A stretch of 64,000 nt of DNA from the NCBI GenBank assembly GCA_963752745.1, contig CAVWAK010000010.1:1-64000 (forward strand), in the 5' to 3' direction. This document shows, one piece after another, positions 1 to 7,914 of the stretch (position 1 is its first letter; each line of letters opens with the position of its first letter). The stretch comes from Thiogranum sp963752745 (lineage in GTDB: Bacteria > Pseudomonadota > Gammaproteobacteria > DSM-19610). A model generated the notes under the pieces. That model was not told where the DNA came from and ran no database searches. It worked only from the letters and a program-made list of their open reading frames with translations. The position numbers were made by a program, and so were the translations under genes.

Positions 1-311
1 GCAAGTCGACGCACTGGTCCGCGAGGAGTGGAAATATCCGTCAGTTGGCGGTACATGACGGTGCACGTGTCAGGTTTGATCGTCAGCCTGGCGCACCGGT
101 CGCGAGGGGTAGGGATGGCTGACCTGCAGATTTGGCAGCATCGATCGACAATTGCGCGACATAAATCACGGATGGACTTCTTGGGGTAGGACTTTTATCC
201 TTTCCCTGTTCGAACATACTGTTACAGAAAGTTGACAATAAATCCGCGTAACGAGCAGGGTGTCAATCGTATTGCATACGCATTTATAAATTCATTCGAG
301 AATTCAGTAAT
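1..311. other. Left edge without an assignable gene
   Basis: No complete gene is visible here. In frame 2 an open tail runs from the window edge to a TGA at 56-58, ending in VDALVREEWKYPSVGGT, and could be the last residues of a gene that begins outside the window. I cannot name it. From about 190 onward the sequence is clearly AT-richer, matching the formyltransferase that follows. No convincing promoter or strong ribosome site was recognised before 312. Confidence 0.3.
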
Positions 312-1013
312 ATGAAAGACAAGAAGAAAATAATTATCGTCACGGTCAAGAAATGGAACATTGATGAGGCCAAAAAGTTTGTTAAATCTCATCAAAATTT
401 GAATATAACCGTTATAACACGAAAGAAAGATCTGACTTCTGCATTGATAAAAGAAATAGACCCGCACTACATTTTCTTTCCGCACTGGTCATGGCGTATT
501 CCAAAGCATATTTATGATCAGTATCCATGTATCGCTTTTCATATGACAGATCTGCCTTTTGGGAGAGGGGGTAGCCCACTACAGAACTTGATTGCCCGTG
601 GAATAAAGAAGACGAAGATTTCAGCGATCAAGGTAATTGAAGCGTTTGATGCAGGGCCTGTATACATGAAGCATCCGCTTTAATTAAAGGGTAGCGCGCA
701 GGAAATATATTTAGATTGTGCGAAAATTATTTTTAGTAAGATGATTCCGCAAATCATTAAAACCGGCTGTTTACCAAAGCCTCAAAAGGGGAAAGCTGTT
801 GTTTTTAAGCGGCGTGCCCCAGAAGAAAGCAAAATACCTGCTGCCGGAATCGATCTAAGTAATTTTTACGATTATATTCGAATGCTGGATGCAGATGGGT
901 ACCCCAAAGTATTTATAGAGACTGAAAATTTCAAGATTGAATTCTCAAATGCAGTCAAGAACAGGAATCAAATTGAGGCAAAAGTCACTATTAAACCCAG
1001 GAAGGCGAAGTAA
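312..1013 (+). pseudogene. PseJ-like sugar N-formyltransferase, interrupted by an in-frame stop
   Basis: Formyltransferases of this fold move a formyl group from N10-formyltetrahydrofolate to the amino group of a nucleotide-activated sugar. The first 123 codons carry the active-site stretch FHMTDLPFGRGGSPLQNL and the catalytic Asp context EAFDAGPVYMK. A TAA at 681-683 then ends the frame, yet the same frame continues from 684 with coherent sequence (LKGSAQEIYLDCAKIIFSKM) to a TAA at 1011-1013, about 233 codons in all. A single base change from a serine codon (TCA) would explain the stop. Beside the pse genes it resembles PseJ, which formylates UDP-4-amino-4,6-dideoxy-AltNAc in place of the usual acetylation. 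The gene is AT-rich compared with its neighbours, suggesting transfer. A sequencing error or readthrough cannot be excluded. Confidence 0.75.
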
Positions 1014-1117
1014 GAAAGGACATATTAGCTGTTGCAGCGCATCCTGGGTAATGAAATTCCCGGCAGTGCAGGTATTGTTGCCTTAATAGTTCATGCGTTC
1101 TAATACCGTAATCTTCT

Positions 1118-2221
1118 TCACTTCAATATTTCCTCTAAAACCCTGCTTTCACCTGAGGCATCTACAATCCTGCTTGCCCGTCGGGACATATCGCGTAGCT
1201 TGTCAGGATCCATTAGCTCATCGAGTGATTCCGGTAGTTTTTTCTCTATATCTTCTGTTCCACCCATACTAATTGCGGCCCCCTCGGCATGCAGATGATT
1301 TGCAATCAAATTCTGATTGTCAGCGACTGTCAGCGTGATTGTTGGCAGACCAAGCATTGCTCTTTCCCATGAGGTTGATCCAGCAGACCCTATAGCTATG
1401 TCACTCTTTGACATAATTTCAGCCATATTTGAGATATTATTTAATACACGGGTCTTAAAAGGCATTTTATGTGCCTGCTTCTCAATCATGCTTGCATAAG
1501 GAGCTGTAGCGCCCATAACCACGACAATTTCTAATGATCCTGGCAAGTCGCAGTTTTTTAGGCTATCAAGCACTAGACTTGTGATGTTATCCGGATCAGC
1601 CCCGCCAAAAGTAATTAAAAGCTGCTTCAGCTCAGGTTTTTCCCTGCGCCCTAAACTATACTCGCGCCACCTGGAAAACTCAGGCCTTAGCAAAGCATAA
1701 TGCGAGCCTAGCAGTAATTTTGTGCTTTCCGGAGCATACGATTTATAATCGCTTGCCCTTCGCCCAAAAGTTTGATCAAGAAGAACATCACACTCATGCT
1801 TCCTGTCCGCAAGGTCGTCAATAACCATGAGTTTATTGCACGTACTCATAACAGCCGATTCCCAGCGGATATCTAATGAATAGTGGTCCACTATCAGCCA
1901 ATCGGGGCTATATTCATTTAGAATGCGCGCCGTCAATTCTGCATCAGCTTGCCAGCTATCTCCCAACCAATGGCTATGAGAAGGCAGGCCCTCATTATCT
2001 GTCACACCATTAAGATCCTGGTCGTTTTTCTCCTTAAAAGTAAGGCTTTTCACAGGATAGTCATGCTCCATTATCTGTGCAATCAGGCTTCCAGGGTGAT
2101 CACGGCAAATAAAATGGCATTCACCTCCTTTTAACTTCAATGCATCAGCCAGCGTAAGGCAACGCATAACATGGCCTGACCCCATGGCAATGGACGAGTC
2201 AACACGAAAAAAGACTTTCAC
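1118..2221 (-). CDS. pseG: PseG, UDP-2,4-diacetamido-2,4,6-trideoxy-beta-L-altropyranose hydrolase
   Basis: This cytoplasmic enzyme removes UDP from the diamino-altrose intermediate, releasing the free sugar that PseI condenses with phosphoenolpyruvate to make pseudaminic acid. The 367-residue product has the family's glycine-rich N-terminal motif GSGHVMRCLTLADAL (about residues 14-28). Its C-terminal nucleotide-binding half has FGGADPDN and GSAGSTSWERAMLGLP, the GT-B-like signatures shared with MurG. Length is normal. It is the last gene of a tight minus-strand run and starts 9 bases after the methylase stop. The ATG at 2221 is the natural start (MKVFFRVDSS). Confidence 0.93.
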   Translation of the reverse strand: MKVFFRVDSSIAMGSGHVMRCLTLADALKLKGGECHFICRDHPGSLIAQIMEHDYPVKSLTFKEKNDQDLNGVTDNEGLPSHSHWLGDSWQADAELTARILNEYSPDWLIVDHYSLDIRWESAVMSTCNKLMVIDDLADRKHECDVLLDQTFGRRASDYKSYAPESTKLLLGSHYALLRPEFSRWREYSLGRREKPELKQLLITFGGADPDNITSLVLDSLKNCDLPGSLEIVVVMGATAPYASMIEKQAHKMPFKTRVLNNISNMAEIMSKSDIAIGSAGSTSWERAMLGLPTITLTVADNQNLIANHLHAEGAAISMGGTEDIEKKLPESLDELMDPDKLRDMSRRASRIVDASGESRVLEEILK

Positions 2222-2230
2222 TAACTTTAC

Positions 2231-2854
2231 CTATCTTTTTTCAAGCAAGAACCAGGTAAGATCATCTTGGGGAAAGTTAGGGTCTCTTCTCCATGCAAAT
2301 CCATAGTCCACTAAACTAAGATTATTATACTGGTCGAGAATTTCTCCTGCGAAGTCACGTTTGAATAATTTTCCTGAATGACCTCTATAAACAACTTCAA
2401 CCGGATTAGGGTTATAGTATTCTGCAATCAGAAGGTAGCGACCACATGAACGATATAAGTTCTCATAAACCCTTTCCAGTTCATCTGGATTAATATGAAT
2501 TAGAACGCCCTTAATTAGGGTTAAATCCCATGTTTTACCATTCGGGTCAAAATCAAGTATTGATTCATGGTATATCTGTTCCAGGCCACCCCATTCTTGC
2601 AGTGCTTTTACCGCAAAAGCATTTATCTCCACCGCCGACAGCCTTGACTTCGGTAGTAAGTGAGATAAGGCCTGAAGGTTAAGACCAATATTAGAACCAA
2701 ACTCTATCACTGACTCTACATTCTCAGTCCGCTTGAGTATTCTTGAGAAAAATGCAGAGTTGCTTGCCACCCATTCACTTCCGTCATTTCTCTCGGAATA
2801 CGCATTACCAAACTCACCTGACCAAAAAGTTTCTTGTTCGGTTTTAAATGTCAT
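2231..2854 (-). CDS. Pseudaminic acid biosynthesis-associated SAM methyltransferase
   Basis: A 207-residue class I SAM-dependent methyltransferase. The glycine-rich motif I is visible as VIEFGSNIGLNLQAL (about residues 48-62), and LSAVEINAFA follows as the acidic motif II. The family, usually described as pseudaminic acid biosynthesis-associated methylase, occurs inside pse clusters. Its exact substrate (sugar or acyl substituent) is not established by sequence. It lies between pseF and pseG with gaps of 8 and 9 bases, so it is almost certainly co-transcribed. The ATG at 2854 starts MTFKTEQETFWSGEFGNAY, the typical N-terminus. Confidence 0.85.
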   Translation of the reverse strand: MTFKTEQETFWSGEFGNAYSERNDGSEWVASNSAFFSRILKRTENVESVIEFGSNIGLNLQALSHLLPKSRLSAVEINAFAVKALQEWGGLEQIYHESILDFDPNGKTWDLTLIKGVLIHINPDELERVYENLYRSCGRYLLIAEYYNPNPVEVVYRGHSGKLFKRDFAGEILDQYNNLSLVDYGFAWRRDPNFPQDDLTWFLLEKR

Positions 2855-2862
2855 ATTTATAC

Positions 2863-3561
2863 CTAATCGATATCGTGATTTAACATTAGGCCGTAAAGCA
2901 TTTCTGCATACTCCCAGTCTTCCATGGTATCAATGTCCTGCACTTGACTTCGCGGCAGAATCACAGGAATCGAAACATTAGAATACATTACAGCTTCTTC
3001 CAGAAAGGCATTAGCTTTACCCCAATAAAATTGGCCTGCATCGTGGTACGCTTTTTCAAGATCCTGTGATCGAGTAGCGATATATTCAGGCCAAAAAGCA
3101 TCCGCCTCACCATTCTCTGTAATACGCAGCGCACGCTGAATCGGGAAAGAAAAGTCTGTTACCGAAAAAGCAAACAGCTTCCCGGAATTGATTAATTTAT
3201 CGTGGCCATCCCGTAAATATTTGTGCTTAACAAAAGGCGCGGTAGCATAAATACAGCACGCCAGTGATACTGGCTCACCCTGTTCCTGGTACCATTCTAT
3301 AGCATGCTTTACGACTGCATTTGTGCCCGTATAATCGTCAGCTAATTCTACCGGTCGAATAAAGGGCGTTTCGGCACCATATTCTCTTGCAACAGAGGCA
3401 ATAGCCTCGTCATCGGTTGAAACGATCACATGATCAAACAGGCCAGAAGCAAGTGCCTGCTCGATAGAGTAGGCAATAATCGGTTTCCCGAAAAAACTGC
3501 GTATATTCTTATGTGGAATGCGTTTGCTTCCACCTCGAGCCGGAATTACAGCCAGTTTCAC
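2863..3561 (-). CDS. pseF: PseF, pseudaminic acid cytidylyltransferase
   Basis: Activates pseudaminic acid with CTP to CMP-pseudaminic acid, the donor used to glycosylate flagellin. The 232-residue protein starts with the CMP-sugar synthetase nucleotide-binding motif IPARGGSKRIPHKNI (residues 5-19). It also has VSTDDEAIASVAREYGAE and the C-terminal QVQDIDTMEDWEYAE typical of the family. Its ATG overlaps the end of pseC by four bases, indicating translational coupling. Confidence 0.93.
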   Translation of the reverse strand: MKLAVIPARGGSKRIPHKNIRSFFGKPIIAYSIEQALASGLFDHVIVSTDDEAIASVAREYGAETPFIRPVELADDYTGTNAVVKHAIEWYQEQGEPVSLACCIYATAPFVKHKYLRDGHDKLINSGKLFAFSVTDFSFPIQRALRITENGEADAFWPEYIATRSQDLEKAYHDAGQFYWGKANAFLEEAVMYSNVSIPVILPRSQVQDIDTMEDWEYAEMLYGLMLNHDID

Positions 3562-4715
3562 CTGACCACCTCATGAAGGGCGTCTACAACACATGAGAAC
3601 TCGTCTTCTTGCAGACCTGGATATATTGGCAGACTGATTGCTTCGCTATAAAACCTTTCCGCCTCAGGATAGTCTCCGGTTTTAAATCCCATTTGTTGAT
3701 ACCAGGGCTGGGTGTGAACAGGTATATAATGAACATTCACGCCAATCCCTTTGTCGCGCAATTCATTTATAATCTGAATGCGCGATTTTTCCAAATGTTC
3801 CTTTCCCAGGCGAATCACGTAAAGATGCATCGCAGAAGAACGGTCTGCAGGGCAATGCTGAGGTTGCAGAGAAAGGTCTGCCAGAAATTCGTCATAACGT
3901 GACGCAATGTGAGTTCTTCGGGAAATAAAGTCACTGAGCCTCTCAAGCTGGCTTCTGCCCAATGCAGCCTGGATATCCGTCATTCGATAATTGTAACCAA
4001 GTCCTATCTGCTGGTAGTACCAGGGGCCATCTGGTTTATGGGTCATTCTATCCCTATCACGGGTAATACCGTGGCTACGTAGCAGAGCCATCTTGTCCGC
4101 CAGTTCTTTCCGCCTTGTTGTCGCCATCCCCCCTTCACCCGTAGTGATAGTTTTTACTGGATGGAAACTGAAGACAGTAATATCTGAATAACGACAACTG
4201 CCTGTTGACGCTCCCTGATAGAGGCTGCCAATTGCATGACAGGCATCCTCAATAATGTAGAATCCATATTGCTTTGCAAGCCCGGCAATGGCATCCATAT
4301 CGCATGGCAATCCACACATATGTACTGGAACAACCACCTTGGGCAATTTACCGGTTTCTTTTGCCTTCTCCAGTTTCTGTTCCAGCTCTTTTATACTGAT
4401 ATTGTAGGTTTGTGGATCGATATCCACAAAATCCACTTCTGCCCCGCAATAAAGCCCGCAATTAGCTGATGCGACGAAGGTGATTGGTGAAGTCCATAAA
4501 ATATCACCCGGCCCGAGCCCGAGGGCCAGGCAAGCCAGATGTAATGCAGAAGTTCCACTATTTGTTGCAACCGCATGTACAGAATCGGTGTACTTGCAGA
4601 TAGCTTCCTCAAACCAGGATACGACAGGACCTTGTGTTAGATAATCCGATCGCAGTACGTCCACTACAGCCTGGATGTCTTCTTCGGATATTGATTGGCG
4701 CCCATAAGGGATCAT
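3558..4715 (-). CDS. pseC: PseC, UDP-4-amino-4,6-dideoxy-N-acetyl-beta-L-altrosamine transaminase
   Basis: PLP-dependent DegT/DnrJ/EryC1 aminotransferase that converts the 4-keto sugar made by PseB to the 4-amino sugar using glutamate. The 385-residue product shows SGTSALHLA (phosphate-binding), EDACHAIGS (Asp contacting the PLP ring) and the Schiff-base lysine in FHPVKTITTGEGGM. Length is typical. It begins three bases after the pseB stop and overlaps pseF by four bases. In the usual pathway its product goes to PseH; no PseH is present in this window, and the nearby formyltransferase might have taken that role. Confidence 0.94.
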   Translation of the reverse strand: MIPYGRQSISEEDIQAVVDVLRSDYLTQGPVVSWFEEAICKYTDSVHAVATNSGTSALHLACLALGLGPGDILWTSPITFVASANCGLYCGAEVDFVDIDPQTYNISIKELEQKLEKAKETGKLPKVVVPVHMCGLPCDMDAIAGLAKQYGFYIIEDACHAIGSLYQGASTGSCRYSDITVFSFHPVKTITTGEGGMATTRRKELADKMALLRSHGITRDRDRMTHKPDGPWYYQQIGLGYNYRMTDIQAALGRSQLERLSDFISRRTHIASRYDEFLADLSLQPQHCPADRSSAMHLYVIRLGKEHLEKSRIQIINELRDKGIGVNVHYIPVHTQPWYQQMGFKTGDYPEAERFYSEAISLPIYPGLQEDEFSCVVDALHEVVR

Positions 4716-4718
4716 AAT

Positions 4719-5711
4719 TCAGACTTGATAGTGCAGTTGACTTAATTCTTCAACACTCATGAAATGATGGTTTTCTCCTGAACTGTATTCAACTCCCTGG
4801 GCCACAGCGGTACCTTTTTCGCCAATATTATTCGTTTCGTATGTTTTGGAATGCGACATCTGGATACTTGGCTGGATCACAAAATGATCATCAAATTCCA
4901 GGGTCAAATGTGAATCATCAGCAGGACACATGGTCTCATGCAATTTCTCGCCAGGCCTGATGCCGATAATATGGGTATTTATCCCCGGCAATAAGGACTC
5001 TGCAAGGTCAGTGATATGTATAGAGGGTATTTTGGGTACGAAAATTTCTCCGCCGTGCATACGTTGAAAGTTTTTCAACACGAAATCGACGCCCTGTTGC
5101 AGGGTGATCCAGAACCGTGTCATACGTGGGTCTGTAATCGGTAACGAAGTCGCCCCTTCCTTAATTAATTGTTTAAAGTAAGGAACAACAGAACCTCTGG
5201 ATCCAACGACATTGCCATACCGTACGACTGCAAAACGTGTTTGACGGCTACCTGCAATGTTGTTTGCTGCAACGAATAATTTGTCTGAGGCGAGCTTTGT
5301 GGCGCCATAAAGATTAATCGGATTGGCGGCTTTGTCGGTGGACAAGGCAATTACTTTCTCGACATTGTTCTCCAAAGCGGCTTCGATAACGTTCTGGGCG
5401 CCATGGATATTTGTCTTGATACACTCCATGGGATTGTATTCGGCCGCGGGTACATGTTTGAGGGCCGCAGCATGTATTACATAATCGATACCCCGCATGG
5501 CCTGCTTAAGGCGGTCTTCGTCCCGGACGTCACCAATGAAATACCGCATGATGGGGCCGCTGAATTTCTGCTGCATCTCATACTGCTTGAGTTCATCACG
5601 CGAGAGAATCACCAGGCGTTTGGGTTTATAGCGCCTGAGTAGCGTGTCTACATACTGCTGCCCAAACGAACCTGTGCCGCCGGTAATCAGAATCGACTTA
5701 TCGTCAAACAT
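4719..5711 (-). CDS. pseB: PseB, UDP-N-acetylglucosamine 4,6-dehydratase (inverting)
   Basis: First step of pseudaminic acid synthesis: an SDR enzyme that dehydrates and C5-epimerises UDP-GlcNAc to the 4-keto-L-sugar. From the ATG at 5711 the NADP-binding motif GGTGSFG lies at residues 11-17. The catalytic residues fall in STDKAANPINLYGATK (T125, D126, K127, Y135, K139). An in-frame TTG at 5726 would add five residues, but MFDDKSILITGG matches the family start better. It heads the five-gene minus-strand operon. The long region upstream should hold its promoter, which I could not define with confidence. Confidence 0.94.
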   Translation of the reverse strand: MFDDKSILITGGTGSFGQQYVDTLLRRYKPKRLVILSRDELKQYEMQQKFSGPIMRYFIGDVRDEDRLKQAMRGIDYVIHAAALKHVPAAEYNPMECIKTNIHGAQNVIEAALENNVEKVIALSTDKAANPINLYGATKLASDKLFVAANNIAGSRQTRFAVVRYGNVVGSRGSVVPYFKQLIKEGATSLPITDPRMTRFWITLQQGVDFVLKNFQRMHGGEIFVPKIPSIHITDLAESLLPGINTHIIGIRPGEKLHETMCPADDSHLTLEFDDHFVIQPSIQMSHSKTYETNNIGEKGTAVAQGVEYSSGENHHFMSVEELSQLHYQV

Positions 5712-6422
5712 TTGCCACCACACCAATTTGATAACACTGGAGTTAATAATGAGTACAACATGAGTAACTTATGGACCTGCATGATGCTGTTTTAATGCAT
5801 AAAGTGTACCAGTGGTGATATTTACCCTGCTGGAGACGGCTTCATGGCACATCCGTATGAGGTTCGCGGTTATTTCCCGTTACCAGTCCTTATCGATCGA
5901 ACGGCAGACTCCTGCCATTCCAGGCCGCTCAGGCAACCCCTTTCCGCGTATCTTTCAGGCTCGTGTCCCTCCATAAATGCTAACGCAATGAAAAAGAATA
6001 AGAATTATGAAGCATTCAGATAACAAAGTTCTAGTGATTTTTCTGCCATATTCCTCAAGCAATTGAGAACAAAGGAAATACAAAAACCATCGAAGGTGAC
6101 ACATGCGCACCAGGTGCACTGACATGGCCAGTCTATTCGATTTGATCGAGATGAATACTATGTATTCTGTCTTCCTGCCGGAGCGTTTGGCGTATTTAAA
6201 GTTTCCATCCCCCTGAACGCTAATTCCATCATAAGCGGTGAATACTAAACTGATGCTATATCCGCTCAGGTATCAACAGACGTCGATACCGATGACCCAG
6301 GCAAAGACGCAGTCGCAGACCGCTCTGGAATTGCCGCAGTAAGCGCAAACAGTTTTTATTGAACCATGGATGGGTGGTGGCTAGGATGCCCCGCCTGTCT
6401 GGCTTTGAAAAGTAGGTGAGTT
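5712..6422. other. 711-bp intergenic region between pseB and flaG, at the usual fliC position
   Basis: The region separates divergent pseB and flaG. In polar flagellar clusters of this order the flagellin gene fliC normally sits just upstream of flaG, but no flagellin N-terminus or C-terminus is readable here on either strand. A sigma28-like promoter lies at 6197-6223. From 6249 to about 6359 there is a short coding-like stretch (for example DRSGIAAVSANSFY before a TGA) with no start and an in-frame stop directly upstream. It might be the relic of a lost gene, but I cannot identify it. Confidence 0.4.
6197..6223 (+). promoter_or_regulatory. Candidate sigma28 (FliA) promoter upstream of flaG
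   Basis: TAAAGTTT at 6197-6204 is an exact match to the FliA -35 element. After an 11-base spacer, AACGCTAA at 6216-6223 matches five of eight bases of the GCCGATAA -10 element. The start site would be about 190 bases before flaG. In related clusters flagellin and flaG are FliA-dependent, so this may be the promoter of the absent fliC now serving flaG. Confidence 0.55.
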
Positions 6423-6842
6423 ATGTCATCCAATTACATTACGCCTGTGCAAACACAGGAGGCCGCCAGGCTGCAGGGATCGCAGCAAGTGTCGCGCGCG
6501 CCGGAACCGCTTAAAGCTCAACCGCTGGCGGAATTGCCGGATCTCAAAGGGAATGATTCTGCCGCAAGCGGAGAGAATCTGCCGCTGAACGGGATGGATG
6601 AATCGGGTGAACAGACACGAGCCGGGCAGGTTGAGTCAGCGGTCAGCAAGATCAGCGATTTTATACAGAACTTCCAGCGGGATCTGGTGTTTACCATTGA
6701 CGAGGAAAGTGACCGACTTGTCGTCAAAGTGGTTGATTCTGTAACACAAGAAGTGATTCGGCAGATTCCTGAGGAAGAGACGTTAAGCATCGCAAGGCAT
6801 CTGGATTCTCCGGATAGTCTGATTATTAGCCGGCAGGCGTGA
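6423..6842 (+). CDS. flaG: FlaG family flagellar protein
   Basis: Small cytoplasmic protein (139 residues) that influences filament length in polarly flagellated bacteria; the mechanism is not settled. The N-terminal 70 residues are low-complexity and variable. The C-terminal FlaG domain is clear: ISDFIQNFQRDLVFTIDEES followed by RLVVKVVDSVTQEVIRQIP (about residues 81-121). It normally lies between fliC and fliD. Here neither neighbour is present: an empty region precedes it and fliS follows after 58 bases. A sigma54 promoter starts immediately after its stop. Confidence 0.88.
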   Translation: MSSNYITPVQTQEAARLQGSQQVSRAPEPLKAQPLAELPDLKGNDSAASGENLPLNGMDESGEQTRAGQVESAVSKISDFIQNFQRDLVFTIDEESDRLVVKVVDSVTQEVIRQIPEEETLSIARHLDSPDSLIISRQA

Positions 6843-6844
6843 GT

Positions 6845-6859
6845 TGGCACCACTTTTGC
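6845..6859 (+). promoter_or_regulatory. Sigma54 (RpoN) promoter ahead of fliS
   Basis: TGGCAC at 6845-6850 and TTGC at 6856-6859 match the -24/-12 consensus TGGCAC-N5-TTGC exactly. It begins three bases after the flaG stop and about 40 bases before the fliS start. In Pseudomonas-type systems the fliD-fliS operon is driven from a FleQ/RpoN promoter in this place. The site fits that logic even though fliD is not there. Confidence 0.8.
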
Positions 6860-6900
6860 CTTGTAACAGTTATCCAGTTTTTTTGAGGGAGTAGTAGAGC

Positions 6901-7323
6901 ATGAGTTCAGCAGGCGTGGTTCGAAATGCACTGGACCAATACAGCCGCAATGCGGTACAGACTGGCATTGAGTCGGCCAGTCCGCACCGGTTGACCCAGA
7001 TGTTAATGGAAGGCGCACTGGGTAAAATTGCTGCTGCAAAAGGGAATATGGAGCATGGCAATATACAGGCCAAGGGTGACCAGATCGGTAGCGCCATTTC
7101 CATTCTGGATGGATTGAGAAGCAGCCTGGATATGGAGAAGGGTGGAGAGATCGCCCAGAACCTGGATGATTTGTACACATATATGGAACGCCGCCTCCTC
7201 GATGCGCACAGGAATAACGACCTCGCTATCCTTGACGAGGTATCGGATCTGCTGCGACAGATCAAGGATGCCTGGGACGCCATCGCCGATGACCCCGCCG
7301 CGAAGCATAACCCGGCCGGCTGA
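6901..7323 (+). CDS. fliS: FliS, flagellin export chaperone
   Basis: FliS binds the disordered C-terminus of flagellin in the cytoplasm, prevents premature polymerisation and delivers it to the export gate. The 140-residue product has the family pattern: a flexible N-terminus ending in SASPHRLTQMLMEGALGKIA, then helices with GSAISILDGLRSSLDMEKGG and NLDDLYTYMERRL. The ATG at 6901 has a GAGGGAG ribosome site. It is the first gene after the sigma54 promoter and is followed by fliT. Its retention implies that a flagellin exists, or recently existed, elsewhere in the genome. Confidence 0.92.
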   Translation: MSSAGVVRNALDQYSRNAVQTGIESASPHRLTQMLMEGALGKIAAAKGNMEHGNIQAKGDQIGSAISILDGLRSSLDMEKGGEIAQNLDDLYTYMERRLLDAHRNNDLAILDEVSDLLRQIKDAWDAIADDPAAKHNPAG

Positions 7324-7347
7324 GACTGGAACAGGAAAACAGACATC

Positions 7348-7665
7348 ATGCACACTGTGCATCGCCAGCAACTCGGTGAAATCATCCACTTGAGTAGAGA
7401 AATGCTTGAGGCAGCCAGACAGCTGGATTGGGATAAGGTTGCTGAATTGGAAGCGTGCCGTAAACAGCTCGTCATGGAATGTTTCCGGGAACCTGCGCCA
7501 AAACAGGACGCAGCGGAAATTGCGGCGGTAATCAAGGAAATCCTCAACCTGGACCAGCAGGTCGCCGAGCTTGCCAAGCAATGCCAGACGGCGCTGGGAA
7601 GCGAAATTCATACCCATAACCGCGGTCACGCAGCGACCAGCGCTTACCTTAGCCACACCGACTGA
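7348..7665 (+). CDS. fliT: FliT-like flagellar chaperone
   Basis: A 105-residue, largely helical protein downstream of fliS. In this position FliT-type proteins act as export chaperones for the filament cap FliD and, in enterics, as regulators. The sequence REMLEAARQLDWDKVAELEA and the later NLDQQVAELAKQCQTAL match the loose FliT pattern. FliT families are poorly conserved, so much of the call rests on gene order. Its usual client gene fliD is missing from its place upstream. The gap to fleQ is 249 bases. Confidence 0.7.
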   Translation: MHTVHRQQLGEIIHLSREMLEAARQLDWDKVAELEACRKQLVMECFREPAPKQDAAEIAAVIKEILNLDQQVAELAKQCQTALGSEIHTHNRGHAATSAYLSHTD

Positions 7666-7823
7666 TTTTTCCCGTTTTTTCTCTCCACCGGGTTGTTCTA
7701 CACCTTCCCGCGAGGGTGATGCGGGTGTATTTTGTCCGGTATTCTTGTCTTGAGGTAGATTTCTCTTTTAAATACAGTAATATGAGAGGCATTTGTGGCT
7801 CAGGGCCTATTTACGACAAAATT

Positions 7824-7852
7824 TTGACATTCTTGACCAAGAGTGCTTAACT
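7824..7852 (+). promoter_or_regulatory. Possible sigma70 promoter for fleQ
   Basis: TTGACA at 7824-7829 is an exact -35 hexamer. After 17 bases, TTAACT at 7847-7852 is a three-of-six match to the -10 hexamer. The site lies about 60 bases before the fleQ start in a 249-base gap. In Pseudomonas the fleQ gene is sigma70-dependent, in line with this call. Confidence 0.4.
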
Positions 7853-7914
7853 ATTAGTGAAAGACTGGCTCCAGCCGGTTTACCAAGTAGCAAACAAAAG
7901 CAGGAATACTATCG

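Noticed and set aside
222..485. 87-codon minus-strand frame at the left edge
   Set aside because: It overlaps the formyltransferase antisense, has no motif and begins inside it.
6518..7656. Overlapping minus-strand open frames of 217-235 codons over flaG, fliS and fliT
   Set aside because: Ser/Cys/Arg-rich translations with no family resemblance, opposite real flagellar genes.
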